In this document: positions 43,137 to 51,250 of the stretch, in pieces
Position numbering within the stretch: the first letter of the stretch is position 1
How the letters are laid out: each line of letters starts with the position of its first letter
Source: Planctomycetota bacterium
Lineage (GTDB): Bacteria > Planctomycetota > JAJSAM01 > JAJVHW01
Reading direction: 5' to 3'
DNA length: 64,000 nucleotides
Assembly: GCA_024280885.1 (NCBI GenBank)
Contig: JAJRPF010000014.1
Location: forward strand, 62,001-126,000
Notes under the pieces: generated by a model
Told to the model about the DNA's origin: nothing
Databases searched by the model: none
Seen by the model: the letters and a program-made list of their open reading frames with translations, nothing else
Made by a program: the position numbers and the translations under genes

Positions 43137-44389
43137 TCCGCGCCGTCGGTCTCGACACAATTCTGCTCGCCGGTGGCGGCACGGGCGGACATCTCTTCCC
43201 CGGCGTCGCGGTCGCCGAGGCCGTCGCCCGCATGGTCCCTGGATCGCGGGGACTACTCGCCGTTACAGAGCGCGATACCACGTCCGCCCACGGTGCCGCG
43301 TGCCCGCTCGAGAAGATCCGGGTCGACTCTCCGCGGCGTCCGGCCGGTGCGGCGGGCGTCCCCATCTTTGGCGCGCGGATGGCACGGGCCGTGACGCGCT
43401 CGTTGATGCTATTGCGCGATGAACGCGTCTCGGTGGTCGTCGGCTTGGGCGGCTACGGCAGTGTCGCGCCGGTGCTCGCGGCACGCGTTGCCGGGATCCC
43501 TTCGTTGTTGCTGGAGCAGAACGCCGTTCCCGGGAAGGCGACGCGCTTCCTCTCGCGCTTTGCGGCCCTGACGGCGGCGTCGTTCCCGGGCACCGAGCGT
43601 CGCGGACTGCGCGGTCGCGTGGTGCACACCGGGAACCCGTTGCGTGCGGGCGTGGTCGCCACGCGCGCTGCGCACGCGGAGTTGGGACTCGACACCGAGC
43701 TGCCCGTGCTGGCCGTGCTCGGTGGCAGTCTCGGCGCCGAAGGGTTGAACCGTCGGCTTGCCGCGGCCTTGCCCGCGCTCGCCGCCTCGATGGTACCTGC
43801 CAGTGAAGCCGGTCGGCGTCCACCGCCCCCGAGCTTCCAGGTCATCCACGGCACCGGCTCGGAGCAAGGCACGTCCGAGATGCTGCAGCTGTACCGGCGA
43901 CTCGGTATCCGCGCCTGCGTGCGTCCGTTCTTCAGCGATATGGCCGCGGTCTACGGGACCGCGGACGCCGTGTTGTGTCGCGCAGGTGGCACCACCGTTG
44001 CGGAACTCGCAGCGGTCGGGCTACCGGCCGTGTTCGTGCCCTATCCGCATCACGCCGATGGGCACCAACGCGAGAATGCGCGCGAACTGCTCGAACACGG
44101 GGCGGCTGTTCTACTCGAGGAGTCGGAGATGACTCCGGCGAAGGTGCTGGCTGCCGTGCAACCCCTCCTGCGCGACGTCCCGAGTCGCCGTCGTAGGGCG
44201 CGGGCCGCACGTCGGATCGGGCGTCCCGACGCGGCAGCAAGCGTTGCCCGACTCGTGCTGGAACTTTCGCGTGGCGCCTTCCCGGATGCGGTTCGTGCCG
44301 TCGACGCGCTCGACAAACCTGGATCTTCCATGAAGCAGGTCAGACGGCACGGGGAACGGATCGGGACGGCCAAAAAGTGGGCGCAATGA
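43133..44389 (+). CDS. murG: UDP-GlcNAc:lipid I N-acetylglucosaminyltransferase MurG
   Basis: MurG converts lipid I to lipid II at the inner face of the membrane. The GT-B protein shows AGGGTGGHLFPGVAVAEAV (first G-loop), GLGGYGSVAPVLAA, LLEQNAVPGKATRFLSRFAA, LGGSLGAEGLNR, the donor-site RAGGTTVAELAAVGLPAVFV and PYPHHADGHQRENARELL. It has 418 residues, with about 40 extra at the C terminus and an insertion (ASEAGRRPPPPSFQ). Overlapping start with ftsW. Confidence 0.94.
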   Translation: MIRAVGLDTILLAGGGTGGHLFPGVAVAEAVARMVPGSRGLLAVTERDTTSAHGAACPLEKIRVDSPRRPAGAAGVPIFGARMARAVTRSLMLLRDERVSVVVGLGGYGSVAPVLAARVAGIPSLLLEQNAVPGKATRFLSRFAALTAASFPGTERRGLRGRVVHTGNPLRAGVVATRAAHAELGLDTELPVLAVLGGSLGAEGLNRRLAAALPALAASMVPASEAGRRPPPPSFQVIHGTGSEQGTSEMLQLYRRLGIRACVRPFFSDMAAVYGTADAVLCRAGGTTVAELAAVGLPAVFVPYPHHADGHQRENARELLEHGAAVLLEESEMTPAKVLAAVQPLLRDVPSRRRRARAARRIGRPDAAASVARLVLELSRGAFPDAVRAVDALDKPGSSMKQVRRHGERIGTAKKWAQ

Positions 44390-44456
44390 CATCCGGTGCG
44401 GCGACAGGCGAGCGGAGTGAACGAGTGGGCATAGTGAACAAGGAGGGGTCACCGGC

Positions 44457-45878
44457 ATGATCCGCAGAACCCGGCTCTTCGACGAGCCACGCAACGTGCA
44501 TCTGGTCGGGCTCGGCGGCATCGGAGTCTCCGCGCTCGCCCAGGCCCTCCTCCACTCGGGTCACCGGGTGTCCGGTTCCGACGCCAACGACGGCGATCGG
44601 CTGCGGCGCCTGCGTCTGCTCGGAGCGCAGGTTCACGTGGGCCACGCGGCCGAGAACGTGCCGGACGACGTCGACGTGCTGATCGTGTCGGCCGCTGTCG
44701 ATCGTCGCAATCCGGAATTCGCGCGGGCGCTCGAGCGCGGCGTTCGCGTGGCGAAGTACGCCGAAGCGCTGGGTGATCTGATGGCACGCGAGCACGGGAT
44801 CGCGATTGCGGGCACCCACGGCAAGACGACGACCACGGGCCTGATGGCGACCGCGCTCGTCAAGGGCGGCGTGGATCCCACGATGATCCTCGGCGGCGAG
44901 TCCGGCCCCCTCGGCGGCAATTTTCGCGCGGGCGCCGGAGGCTACTTCGTGGCCGAGGCGTGTGAGTTCGACCGCTCGTTTCACGCGCTGGAGCCGCAGA
45001 CGGCCATCGTCACGAATATCGACGGCGATCACTTCGACTACTACCTCGACCTGGACGAGATCCACGAGGCCTTCGCCGACTTCGCACGCCTCATCCCGCG
45101 GGACGGCTATCTCGCAACGCTGAACGAGCATGAGCGGATCCTTCGCACCGACGGCGTGGAGTGTGAGATCGAGACGTTCGGCCTGCGCGGCAACGCCGAC
45201 TGGGTCGCTTCGGATTGGAGCCGGTCGGACGGGATCACCTACTTCTCGGTCCGCTACAAGGGCCGCTACGAAGGTGTCTTCGAGTTGCGCCTGGCGGGTC
45301 TGCACAACCTATGCAACTCGCTGGGTGTGATCGCGGTGGGACGGCGCTTGGGCCTCGATTTCGACGACGTTATTCGGCCCGCGCTCCTCGAGTACCGGGG
45401 TGTTGATCGCCGGATGCAGTCGCGCTACGAGGGCCACGGCGTCCTCGTGATGGACGACTTCGCTCACCATCCGCACGAACTCGCCGCCGTCCTCTCGACG
45501 CTCCGCGACGAGTATCCCGGGCGTCGTATCGTCGCGGTTTTCCAACCGCATCAGGCGAGCCGGACGCGCCGTCATCTGCGCGAGTTCGCCGAGTCGCTCA
45601 AGATCGCGGATCGCGTGTACGTGCCGGATATCTTCCACGCGCGCGACAGCAAGGCGACGCGGGACTCGGTGCATGCGCTCGACCTGGTGCGTACGGCCGC
45701 GAACGTCGGTGTGGATGTCATCTACGTCGAGGAACTCGGCAGTGTGGCGGCCGAGATCCTGACCGAGATCCGGGTCGGCGATTTGATCGTCACGATGGGA
45801 GCAGGCAACGTTACGGAGGTGTCGCGTGATCTCGCGGATCGACTTCAGGCCTTTGATCGCCAAGTCATCACGCCGTAG
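44457..45878 (+). CDS. murC: UDP-N-acetylmuramate-L-alanine ligase MurC
   Basis: MurC adds the first stem-peptide amino acid. It shows HLVGLGGIGVSALAQALL (nucleotide-sugar Rossmann loop), VSGSDAND, the ATP loop GTHGKTT (119-125), ACEFDRSFHALEPQTAIVTN, DGDHFDYY, HNLCNSLGVIAVG, DFAHHPHELAAVL and FQPHQASRTRRHL. At 473 residues it is family-sized. AAGGAGG lies ten bases before the ATG, after a 67-bp gap from murG. The 3' end overlaps murB by 53 bases. Confidence 0.95.
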   Translation: MIRRTRLFDEPRNVHLVGLGGIGVSALAQALLHSGHRVSGSDANDGDRLRRLRLLGAQVHVGHAAENVPDDVDVLIVSAAVDRRNPEFARALERGVRVAKYAEALGDLMAREHGIAIAGTHGKTTTTGLMATALVKGGVDPTMILGGESGPLGGNFRAGAGGYFVAEACEFDRSFHALEPQTAIVTNIDGDHFDYYLDLDEIHEAFADFARLIPRDGYLATLNEHERILRTDGVECEIETFGLRGNADWVASDWSRSDGITYFSVRYKGRYEGVFELRLAGLHNLCNSLGVIAVGRRLGLDFDDVIRPALLEYRGVDRRMQSRYEGHGVLVMDDFAHHPHELAAVLSTLRDEYPGRRIVAVFQPHQASRTRRHLREFAESLKIADRVYVPDIFHARDSKATRDSVHALDLVRTAANVGVDVIYVEELGSVAAEILTEIRVGDLIVTMGAGNVTEVSRDLADRLQAFDRQVITP

Positions 45879-46764
45879 CGAGGTGCCGTCGGCGTCGTGG
45901 AGCGGCGCGACGACCACCCGGCTCGGTGCGCTGACGACGCTGGGCGTCGGCGGGTCGGCGGATGTGCTCTGCCGTCCGGCGAGTGTGGCAGGTGTACGTC
46001 ATGCGGTGACGTCCGCCGTGACGGCTGGTCGGCCCTGGCGCGTGCTCGGGCGCGGATCCAATCTGCTGATCGATGACGCTGGTGTGGACGGCTGGGTGAT
46101 CGATCTGCGGCGACTCTCCGGGATCACGTTCGGCGACGACGGGCTGGTCACAGTGGGCGCGGGGGTGAACACATCTGTGCTCCTCGGCGCGACGCGGCGG
46201 CGTGGGCTGGGTGGGCTCGAGTGCTTGGTGGGCTATCCGGCGACCGTCGGTGGTGCCGTGCGCATGAACGCGGGCGGCCGATGGGGCGCCACCGGCGAGC
46301 GGATCGAGTCGGTCGTGGTCGTGGACAGAGACGGTGCCGTGCGCGAAGTTACCCACGACGAATGCGCGTTTGCGTATCGCTCGAGTGCGTTCGCTCGCTC
46401 CGTGATCGTCGAGGCGCGCTTCCGACTGCCGCATGTCGATCCCGAGGCCTATCGCGCGGCGGTGGAAGAGATCCAGACCACCAAGGCCGCGGCGCAGCCG
46501 CTGCAGATGCGCAGCGCCGGCTGCATGTTCCGCAATCCGGAGGGACTGTCTGCGGGCCGACTCGTCGATGATGCCGGGATGCTTGGATTGCGCCACGGCG
46601 ACGCCGAGGTGTCGCCGGTTCACGGCAATTTCGTTGTGAACCACGGGAGTGCGTCGGCCGCCGATGTCTTTCGCGTTCTCGATGACGTCCGCGCCGAGGT
46701 GCAACGCGTCCACGGCGTCGAGTTGGAACTCGAAGTCGAGGTCTGGCGCCGGTCCGGGACATGA
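45826..46764 (+). CDS. murB: UDP-N-acetylenolpyruvoylglucosamine reductase MurB
   Basis: MurB is the FAD enzyme that completes UDP-MurNAc. It has the FAD-binding TTLGVGGSADVLCRP and GRGSNLLIDD, GLECLVGYPATVGGAVRMNA, YRSSAF (active-site Tyr), SAGCMFRNPEG and VHGNFVVNHGSASAADV. The GTG at 45826 lies five bases after GGAGGT and inside murC, so the genes overlap by 53 bases; a GTG at 45883 is the alternative. The 312-residue length fits the short (type I-like core) class. It is the last recognised mur gene; a ddl gene is not seen. Confidence 0.93.
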   Translation: MISRIDFRPLIAKSSRRSEVPSASWSGATTTRLGALTTLGVGGSADVLCRPASVAGVRHAVTSAVTAGRPWRVLGRGSNLLIDDAGVDGWVIDLRRLSGITFGDDGLVTVGAGVNTSVLLGATRRRGLGGLECLVGYPATVGGAVRMNAGGRWGATGERIESVVVVDRDGAVREVTHDECAFAYRSSAFARSVIVEARFRLPHVDPEAYRAAVEEIQTTKAAAQPLQMRSAGCMFRNPEGLSAGRLVDDAGMLGLRHGDAEVSPVHGNFVVNHGSASAADVFRVLDDVRAEVQRVHGVELELEVEVWRRSGT

Positions 46765-47046
46765 CGCGCGGCGCACCGACTGACGCCGCGCAGCGTGGCA
46801 CTGCGCAGATTTGCAAGGCCGGGCGCCGCGCGATCCGTGCACACAGCCGGCGGGCGTCGGGGCTGTCCCTCCCCGCCTCTACTCTGTGTCGCGTACCCAG
46901 GAGGGTTGGCGTAGCCCGGAGCGGCGACGTCAGGATCGGCAAAGAAATCAGAACACGACGTTGCGGAGAGCGGATCTCCGTGGGTCGCGTCCATTCACCA
47001 CGGCGTGCACTGTCGAGCGCACTCCAGAGAGCAACACGGAGCTACC
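46765..47046. other. Intergenic gap after murB
   Basis: No plausible gene on either strand. A GC-rich frame runs through here (plus strand, into 47963), but its composition is Arg/Gly/Ser-biased and it overlaps the small gene at 47047, so it was not accepted. The gap may hold a promoter for the downstream part of the cluster. Confidence 0.35.
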
Positions 47047-47322
47047 ATGATCGTTCCCGAGAAGATGAGCCTCAGCGACTTCGTCTCCCGCCGTCTGCAC
47101 CCGGTCAAGGTGACCATCAGCCTCATGCAGCACGAGCTTGCCCACAACTCGAAGGGCGACACCACCGAGATGAGCCGTCACCTGCTCTCTTCGGCCGTGT
47201 CGACACTCGAGCTCTTCGTCGAGGACTACGAGAAGCTGATCGGCAGCACGACGAAGGCGAGCGCGGCCGCAAGCGATCGCAAGTTCGTCGAAGACGCCAA
47301 GCCGACGCTCCTCGGCGGCTAG
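47047..47322 (+). CDS. Small hypothetical protein inside the dcw cluster
   Basis: The ATG at 47047 follows GGAG by five bases. The 91-residue product (MIVPEKMSLSDFVSRRLHPV start) is amphipathic and helical, with HPVKVTISLMQHELAHN and HLLSSAVSTLELFVEDYEKL, ending in DAKPTLLGG. It has no signal peptide or membrane helix. Codon use and ribosome site argue that it is real. Its place between murB and the FtsQ-like gene hints at a wall or division role, but position is the only evidence. Family unknown. Confidence 0.65.
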   Translation: MIVPEKMSLSDFVSRRLHPVKVTISLMQHELAHNSKGDTTEMSRHLLSSAVSTLELFVEDYEKLIGSTTKASAAASDRKFVEDAKPTLLGG

Positions 47323-47346
47323 TCGGTCTGGCGGCTGCAGAACTGC

Positions 47347-47551
47347 CTAGGGGTGCGGCCAGAAACCCCCGAGGAGAGTTGGACGTGTCCGGGTGGGACG
47401 GCTGTCGTGGCTGGCGGGCGACTCGACTCCGGAGAGTCTCTGAGCCTGGCAGCCGCGGCAGACGGCCTGCCCGGGCGCGGAGGGTGCTCCGCGCGTCGGC
47501 TGGCGATCGCCCGCTGACCGGCGCCGCGGGGGTTTCTGGCCGGGCCCCTAG
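47347..47551. mobile_element. MITE-like element with 25-bp terminal inverted repeats, copy 1
   Basis: The left end CTAGGGGTGCGGCCAGAAAC (47347 on) is repeated inverted at the right end up to 47551 with two mismatches. The interior (about 155 bp) carries no gene. The 3' half resembles the interior of copy 2 (GACCGGCGCCGCGGG). It begins 25 bp after the stop of the 91-aa gene. CTAG at each tip could be a target-site duplication or part of the repeat. Confidence 0.7.
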
Positions 47552-47652
47552 GGCCGGAGGTTCGCGTTCGTTCCGAGCGCGCCCTCCCCGACTGTTCCGT
47601 CTCAGGCCGTTCTCGCCCAGACTGTCCGCCTCAAACCGTGCCGTGACGCGGC

Positions 47653-47877
47653 GTGTCCGAGGCTCCCACGCGCTTCTGCGTGGGGCCTCGGTTCTGCGTG
47701 CTGGCATGCGTGCTGGCATCCGTGTTGGCATCCGTGTTGGCATCCGGGCTGGCAGCCTGCGAACCGGACCGACGGCTCGTTCGTTTGCCGGGACATCACG
47801 CGTACGCCCCGCCTGCCTGGTTCGACTCTGCGCCCTCAGCAAGTGCACCGGTCTCTGGCGGTCGCGCTGTGGGGTGA
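47653..47877 (+). CDS. Possible small lipoprotein (weak)
   Basis: A GTG-started frame of 74 residues contains VLACVLASVLASVLASGLAAC, in effect a signal peptide with an LAAC lipobox, then 35 residues with no recognised motif (EPDRRLVRLPGHHAYAPPAW on). The hydrophobic core is produced by a 12-bp tandem repeat, so the resemblance to a signal peptide may be accidental. No clear ribosome binding site. Listed because the lipobox is followed by plausible mature sequence and the stretch is otherwise empty. Confidence 0.25.
   Translation: MSEAPTRFCVGPRFCVLACVLASVLASVLASGLAACEPDRRLVRLPGHHAYAPPAWFDSAPSASAPVSGGRAVG
47701..47748 (+). repeat. 12-bp tandem repeat, four near-copies
   Basis: TTGGCATCCGTG and close variants run in register at 47701, 47713, 47725 and 47737, with a decayed fifth copy. 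If translated it encodes ASVL repeats. Confidence 0.7.
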
Positions 47878-47955
47878 CGCCCGACATCGGGTGCGAGAGC
47901 GTTCGCGGCGGAGCCGTTGCGGTCGGGCGACGCGTCTCACGCCGGAGGCTCGGTG

Positions 47956-49131
47956 ATGACTGATTCTCGTATGGGGTTGCCTGAGACGAGGTTGCCGGAC
48001 GATCGTCCCGCGTCGCCTGCCGACGGCTCCGCGTCTATCGACGCTTCTCTGCATGCGTCGTCATCTCTGCATGCGTCGTCATCTCTGCATGCGTCGGGGG
48101 CACCGTCGCGAATCCCGCGCTGGGTTCTCCTGCGGCTTCAATTCGCGGGCAAGGCGTTCGTCATCTCGTCGTTGCTGGCTGCGGCGAGCTTGCTCGTCCT
48201 GGGCGCGCGGCGGCACAAGAGCGAGCAGCCTCGGCATCGCGTAGACCTGGCGCAGTGGAATGTCCTCGGGCGTCCGGATTGGAGCAGGCTCGACGACGTC
48301 AGAGCGATCCGTGCGGCGAGCGGTCTCGCGGGGAAGGCTCTACCTCTCTACGACCGGGATGCCGCTGAGATCGTCCGTGCCGCGCTCGAACACGCGCCGC
48401 GCGCGAAGCGCGTGCTCTCCATCCACCGCATGCCGCCGAACCAGGTCGAGTTGGTGCTGGAGATGCGGCGCCCCGTGGCGGCGGTTGCGCTCTCCGATGG
48501 GCGCTTCGTCGAGGTGGACGCCGAGGGCATTGTCCTGAGTGAGCCATCGGCGTTGCGGCCCGTGCGCGAGGACGTCCCGCTGCGCATCGTGCGCGCCGCC
48601 GCCGCAGCCACGCCACGTGCCGGTGCGACGTGCTCCGCTGACGTGCAGGTCGGGCTGCGACTCTGCATGCTGCTCGATGCCTACCGTGACGGGTTGGGTG
48701 CGCTCGTCCTGCGCACGTTCGACGAGGTCGACGTTACCAACCACGGCGGGCGCGTCGATCCGGCGGCGTCCGAGATCCTTTTGCGAGCGGCGCCGATCAG
48801 CTCTGCCACCGGGCTGGCGGCCGTGCCGACCGGACCCGCCATGGAGACCGGACCCGCAGCGGACGTGGACGCTCTCCGGCCTCTCCAATGCGCCGTCGAG
48901 TGGGGTCGGCTCGGCGAGGAATTCGGCGAACCATCGTTCGCGGTCAAGGCCGGCCGACTTGCGGTCGCCGTCCGGATCTTCGACGACTTCGAAGGCATCG
49001 CACGCGTCCGCGTCGCATTCGATGAGCTCTCCGTCGTGCCCGTCGCCGGCACCGACGGCAGTTGGATACGGGAACTGTCGCAGCGGGACGTCTCGCGCCC
49101 TGGCCGCGCGGAGCAGAACGCGGGACGATGA
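47956..49131 (+). CDS. ftsQ: FtsQ-like bitopic division protein
   Basis: The ATG at 47956 follows GGAGG by seven bases, giving 391 residues. A Ser/Ala-rich cytoplasmic N terminus (with three SLHASS repeats) leads to one membrane helix (FVISSLLAAASLLVLGA, about residues 62-85). Then comes a POTRA/beta region with the FtsQ signature pattern: a basic-Pro-x-hydrophobic strand (IHRMPPNQVELVLEMRRPVA) followed by VALSDGRFVEVDAEGIVL. Position after the mur genes supports FtsQ/DivIB. The C-terminal 150 residues are not recognised. It overlaps the next gene by ATGA. Confidence 0.7.
   Translation: MTDSRMGLPETRLPDDRPASPADGSASIDASLHASSSLHASSSLHASGAPSRIPRWVLLRLQFAGKAFVISSLLAAASLLVLGARRHKSEQPRHRVDLAQWNVLGRPDWSRLDDVRAIRAASGLAGKALPLYDRDAAEIVRAALEHAPRAKRVLSIHRMPPNQVELVLEMRRPVAAVALSDGRFVEVDAEGIVLSEPSALRPVREDVPLRIVRAAAAATPRAGATCSADVQVGLRLCMLLDAYRDGLGALVLRTFDEVDVTNHGGRVDPAASEILLRAAPISSATGLAAVPTGPAMETGPAADVDALRPLQCAVEWGRLGEEFGEPSFAVKAGRLAVAVRIFDDFEGIARVRVAFDELSVVPVAGTDGSWIRELSQRDVSRPGRAEQNAGR
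48046..48098 (+). repeat. 18-bp tandem repeat in the FtsQ-like gene
   Basis: TCTCTGCATGCGTCGTCA occurs at 48046, 48064 and (15 of 18 bases) 48082, coding SLHASS in the cytoplasmic tail. Confidence 0.8.
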
Positions 49132-51149
49132 GCGGCGATCCCGCACGATCCGGGCCCCCTGATGCTGTGACGCCGGGATCCGTGGTCGGTGCGATCGGGA
49201 CGGGCGAGTCTGAGTCCGACGAGTCGGCAGGCCGCAGTCTGAGTGGCAGCGCCGATGCCGCGGCGGGTTCACCGAGTGAGAATCGTCGCGACGATTGGTG
49301 GGGCGGCGCCCTCCCCTGGATCGGTGCGGGCGGTCTGGCGCTCCTCGGGGGAGCCGCCGCGCTCTCGCTCTCCTCCGCGCCGCCGCAGGCGTCGGGCGCG
49401 CGCCGTCTGCTGGCGCCGACAACGCTCCTCGCGATCTTCGACGCATGGTGGGTGCTCGCTCTGGTCTGGCCGCGACGCGGCTCTGCGTCTGCCCGCGCGC
49501 TCGCGGCAGTGCTTCTGCTCGCCGTCGGGGCCCCGTTCCACGCGGCGATCGCCGCTGCTGCTGCGGCCTCCGGCGGGCACGCGAGCGCTCTCCTCGTCAT
49601 GTTGCTCGTGGCTGGGTTCGTCGGATGGCTCGTGGCCGCGCGCCCCGTGTATGCCGTAGCACTCGGGTTGGGGCTCTTCGGCTTGCCCCTGGTCGGCTAC
49701 GCGCTGACGGAGTTCGCACGCGTTGATGCCCTGTGGATGGTGCGCGCGTCACCCGTGACCGGTCTCGTGTTACTGGCTCATCGCGCTCCCGGCACGGTGC
49801 TTGCGGACGCCCTTCCCGCGGTCGCGACTCTTTCCGCCGTGGCGCTCCTCAGCTTCCCTGCGTATGCACGCGGGAGCGGTGGCGGCGCGACGAAGCGTGC
49901 CGTAACGCTCGTCGTGACCGCCGCCGTTCTGGGTGTGGCCGCCGTCGGTCCGGCCCAGGCGGCCGATGGCGTCGAGACCTACTTCGACGGACTCGTGCGG
50001 GCGGGCCGGCCAGTCCCGCTGCGCGTGCCGGGGGCGCGACGTGTTCGCGCGCACGGCGGGCCGTGGGCCCTGCCGATGGGGGCAGCAGGAGACGAGTTCC
50101 TCCTGCTCGGCGCGACGATCGCTGGCGATACGCTGCGCATAGAAGTTGATCGAGGGGACGCCGATCGAGGGGGCGCGGAGACCGGGGGCGTGCACACCGG
50201 CAATGTTGTCCACACGATCGATGTCGCCGTACACCCGATTCCGACCGACGCCCGGATGGTGGCCCGCCTCGGTCCGGGGCGTCTCGAGGCCGACGAGATC
50301 GCGGTGCGCCCTGAGGAACTGCCGACGCTGCGCGAAGCGTGGCTCGTCTTCGACGGAGTGGTCGCCATTCCACCGGCGTTGCCCGCGGCACAGAGAGCCG
50401 CTCTTGCGGCGTATGCGCCGCGCGGCGTTCTGGCTTTCCCGTTCGAGCCGACGCTCTTGCCCGCGTCGCCCGATGCGTTCCGCGTCACGGCGGCGGGGGC
50501 TGCGCAGGCGCCCAGGCTTCCACGTCGCACGGCTCGCGCGCTCGCTGTACTCGCGGTGCTCGAACTCTTGCTTCTGCTCCTGCTGGCGCGCCGACGCGCG
50601 CCCCCGAGTTCTCCGGCCGGGGGGGCGGTCCGGTCCGGGATCCGGCGCGACGTCGCGTTTGCGATCGGAGCTCCACTACTGGCGCTCGCGTGGTGCCTCG
50701 CGTCCGAAGCGCTGCCGGGTCCCGTGCGCGCCACCGCATTCGTCATCGAGGGGGCTGCTGACGCGCTGGTGCTCATCCGGTTGGAGGCGGCCTCCGACGC
50801 GACGCTCGTCATCGAACCGCCCGACGGGGCGAGTCCGATCGTGCCCGTGCGCTGGAGTACTTCTGACACGGGAACTGCCGCAGTCGCGGTGGGGGCGCGC
50901 GCCGAGGTCAGGCTCGCGGCAGGGCGAACCGCGCTGCTGGCCTATCGACTCTCCGTGGACGGCGCGGCGGGGGCGGGGGGCGAGCGCGCAGATGCGGCTC
51001 CACCGGCCTGGCTCGAGCCTCTGGAGGCCTGGATGCGGCGCTCCGGTCTCGCTGTCGAGGAACTTCCCGCTGTCATCGGATGGGCGCTGCCACGAATCGA
51101 CGGCGTGCCTGTGTTCGCCGCCGGGCGAGCGTCGGTGCACGTGCGGTGA
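49128..51149 (+). CDS. Large membrane protein of unknown function in the ftsA/ftsZ position
   Basis: The ATG overlaps the FtsQ-like stop, so it is translationally coupled to a division gene. Of 673 residues, 1-60 are a hydrophilic Ser/Glu/Gly cytoplasmic tail. Residues 65-285 hold about seven membrane helices (for example LPWIGAGGLALLGGAAALSL, ALLVMLLVAGFVGWLVAA, VTLVVTAAVLGVAAVGPAQA). Next is a soluble domain of about 190 residues (LRVPGARRVRAHGGPWALPM, LRIEVDRGDADRGGAETGG), two more helices (LAVLAVLELLLLLLLARR, IGAPLLALAWCLASEA) and a final soluble beta-rich domain of about 150 residues. Neither FtsA, FtsZ nor any nucleotide-binding motif is recognisable. It might be a new divisome or wall component. 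Confidence 0.7.
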   Translation: MSGDPARSGPPDAVTPGSVVGAIGTGESESDESAGRSLSGSADAAAGSPSENRRDDWWGGALPWIGAGGLALLGGAAALSLSSAPPQASGARRLLAPTTLLAIFDAWWVLALVWPRRGSASARALAAVLLLAVGAPFHAAIAAAAAASGGHASALLVMLLVAGFVGWLVAARPVYAVALGLGLFGLPLVGYALTEFARVDALWMVRASPVTGLVLLAHRAPGTVLADALPAVATLSAVALLSFPAYARGSGGGATKRAVTLVVTAAVLGVAAVGPAQAADGVETYFDGLVRAGRPVPLRVPGARRVRAHGGPWALPMGAAGDEFLLLGATIAGDTLRIEVDRGDADRGGAETGGVHTGNVVHTIDVAVHPIPTDARMVARLGPGRLEADEIAVRPEELPTLREAWLVFDGVVAIPPALPAAQRAALAAYAPRGVLAFPFEPTLLPASPDAFRVTAAGAAQAPRLPRRTARALAVLAVLELLLLLLLARRRAPPSSPAGGAVRSGIRRDVAFAIGAPLLALAWCLASEALPGPVRATAFVIEGAADALVLIRLEAASDATLVIEPPDGASPIVPVRWSTSDTGTAAVAVGARAEVRLAAGRTALLAYRLSVDGAAGAGGERADAAPPAWLEPLEAWMRRSGLAVEELPAVIGWALPRIDGVPVFAAGRASVHVR

Positions 51150-51250
51150 GCGACGCGACCTGAAATTAGTGGACGGCCTCCGGTCCGCTCACGACCATCG
51201 CCCGCTTCCCCATGAGTTCCCGCGGGATTCCGCGAACGGAGTGCGACAGA

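Larger units (their letters stand above)
47552..47955. other. Gene-poor stretch before the FtsQ-like gene
   Basis: Together with the MITE-like element this leaves about 630 bp without a confidently supported gene inside the dcw cluster. It contains a 12-bp tandem repeat (47701-47748) and one weakly supported small lipoprotein frame, both listed separately. Confidence 0.4.

Noticed and set aside
46761..47963. 400-codon plus-strand frame spanning the murB to FtsQ-like gap
   Set aside because: It overlaps the better-supported 91-aa gene, crosses the MITE-like element and has strongly Arg/Ser/Gly-biased composition without any motif.
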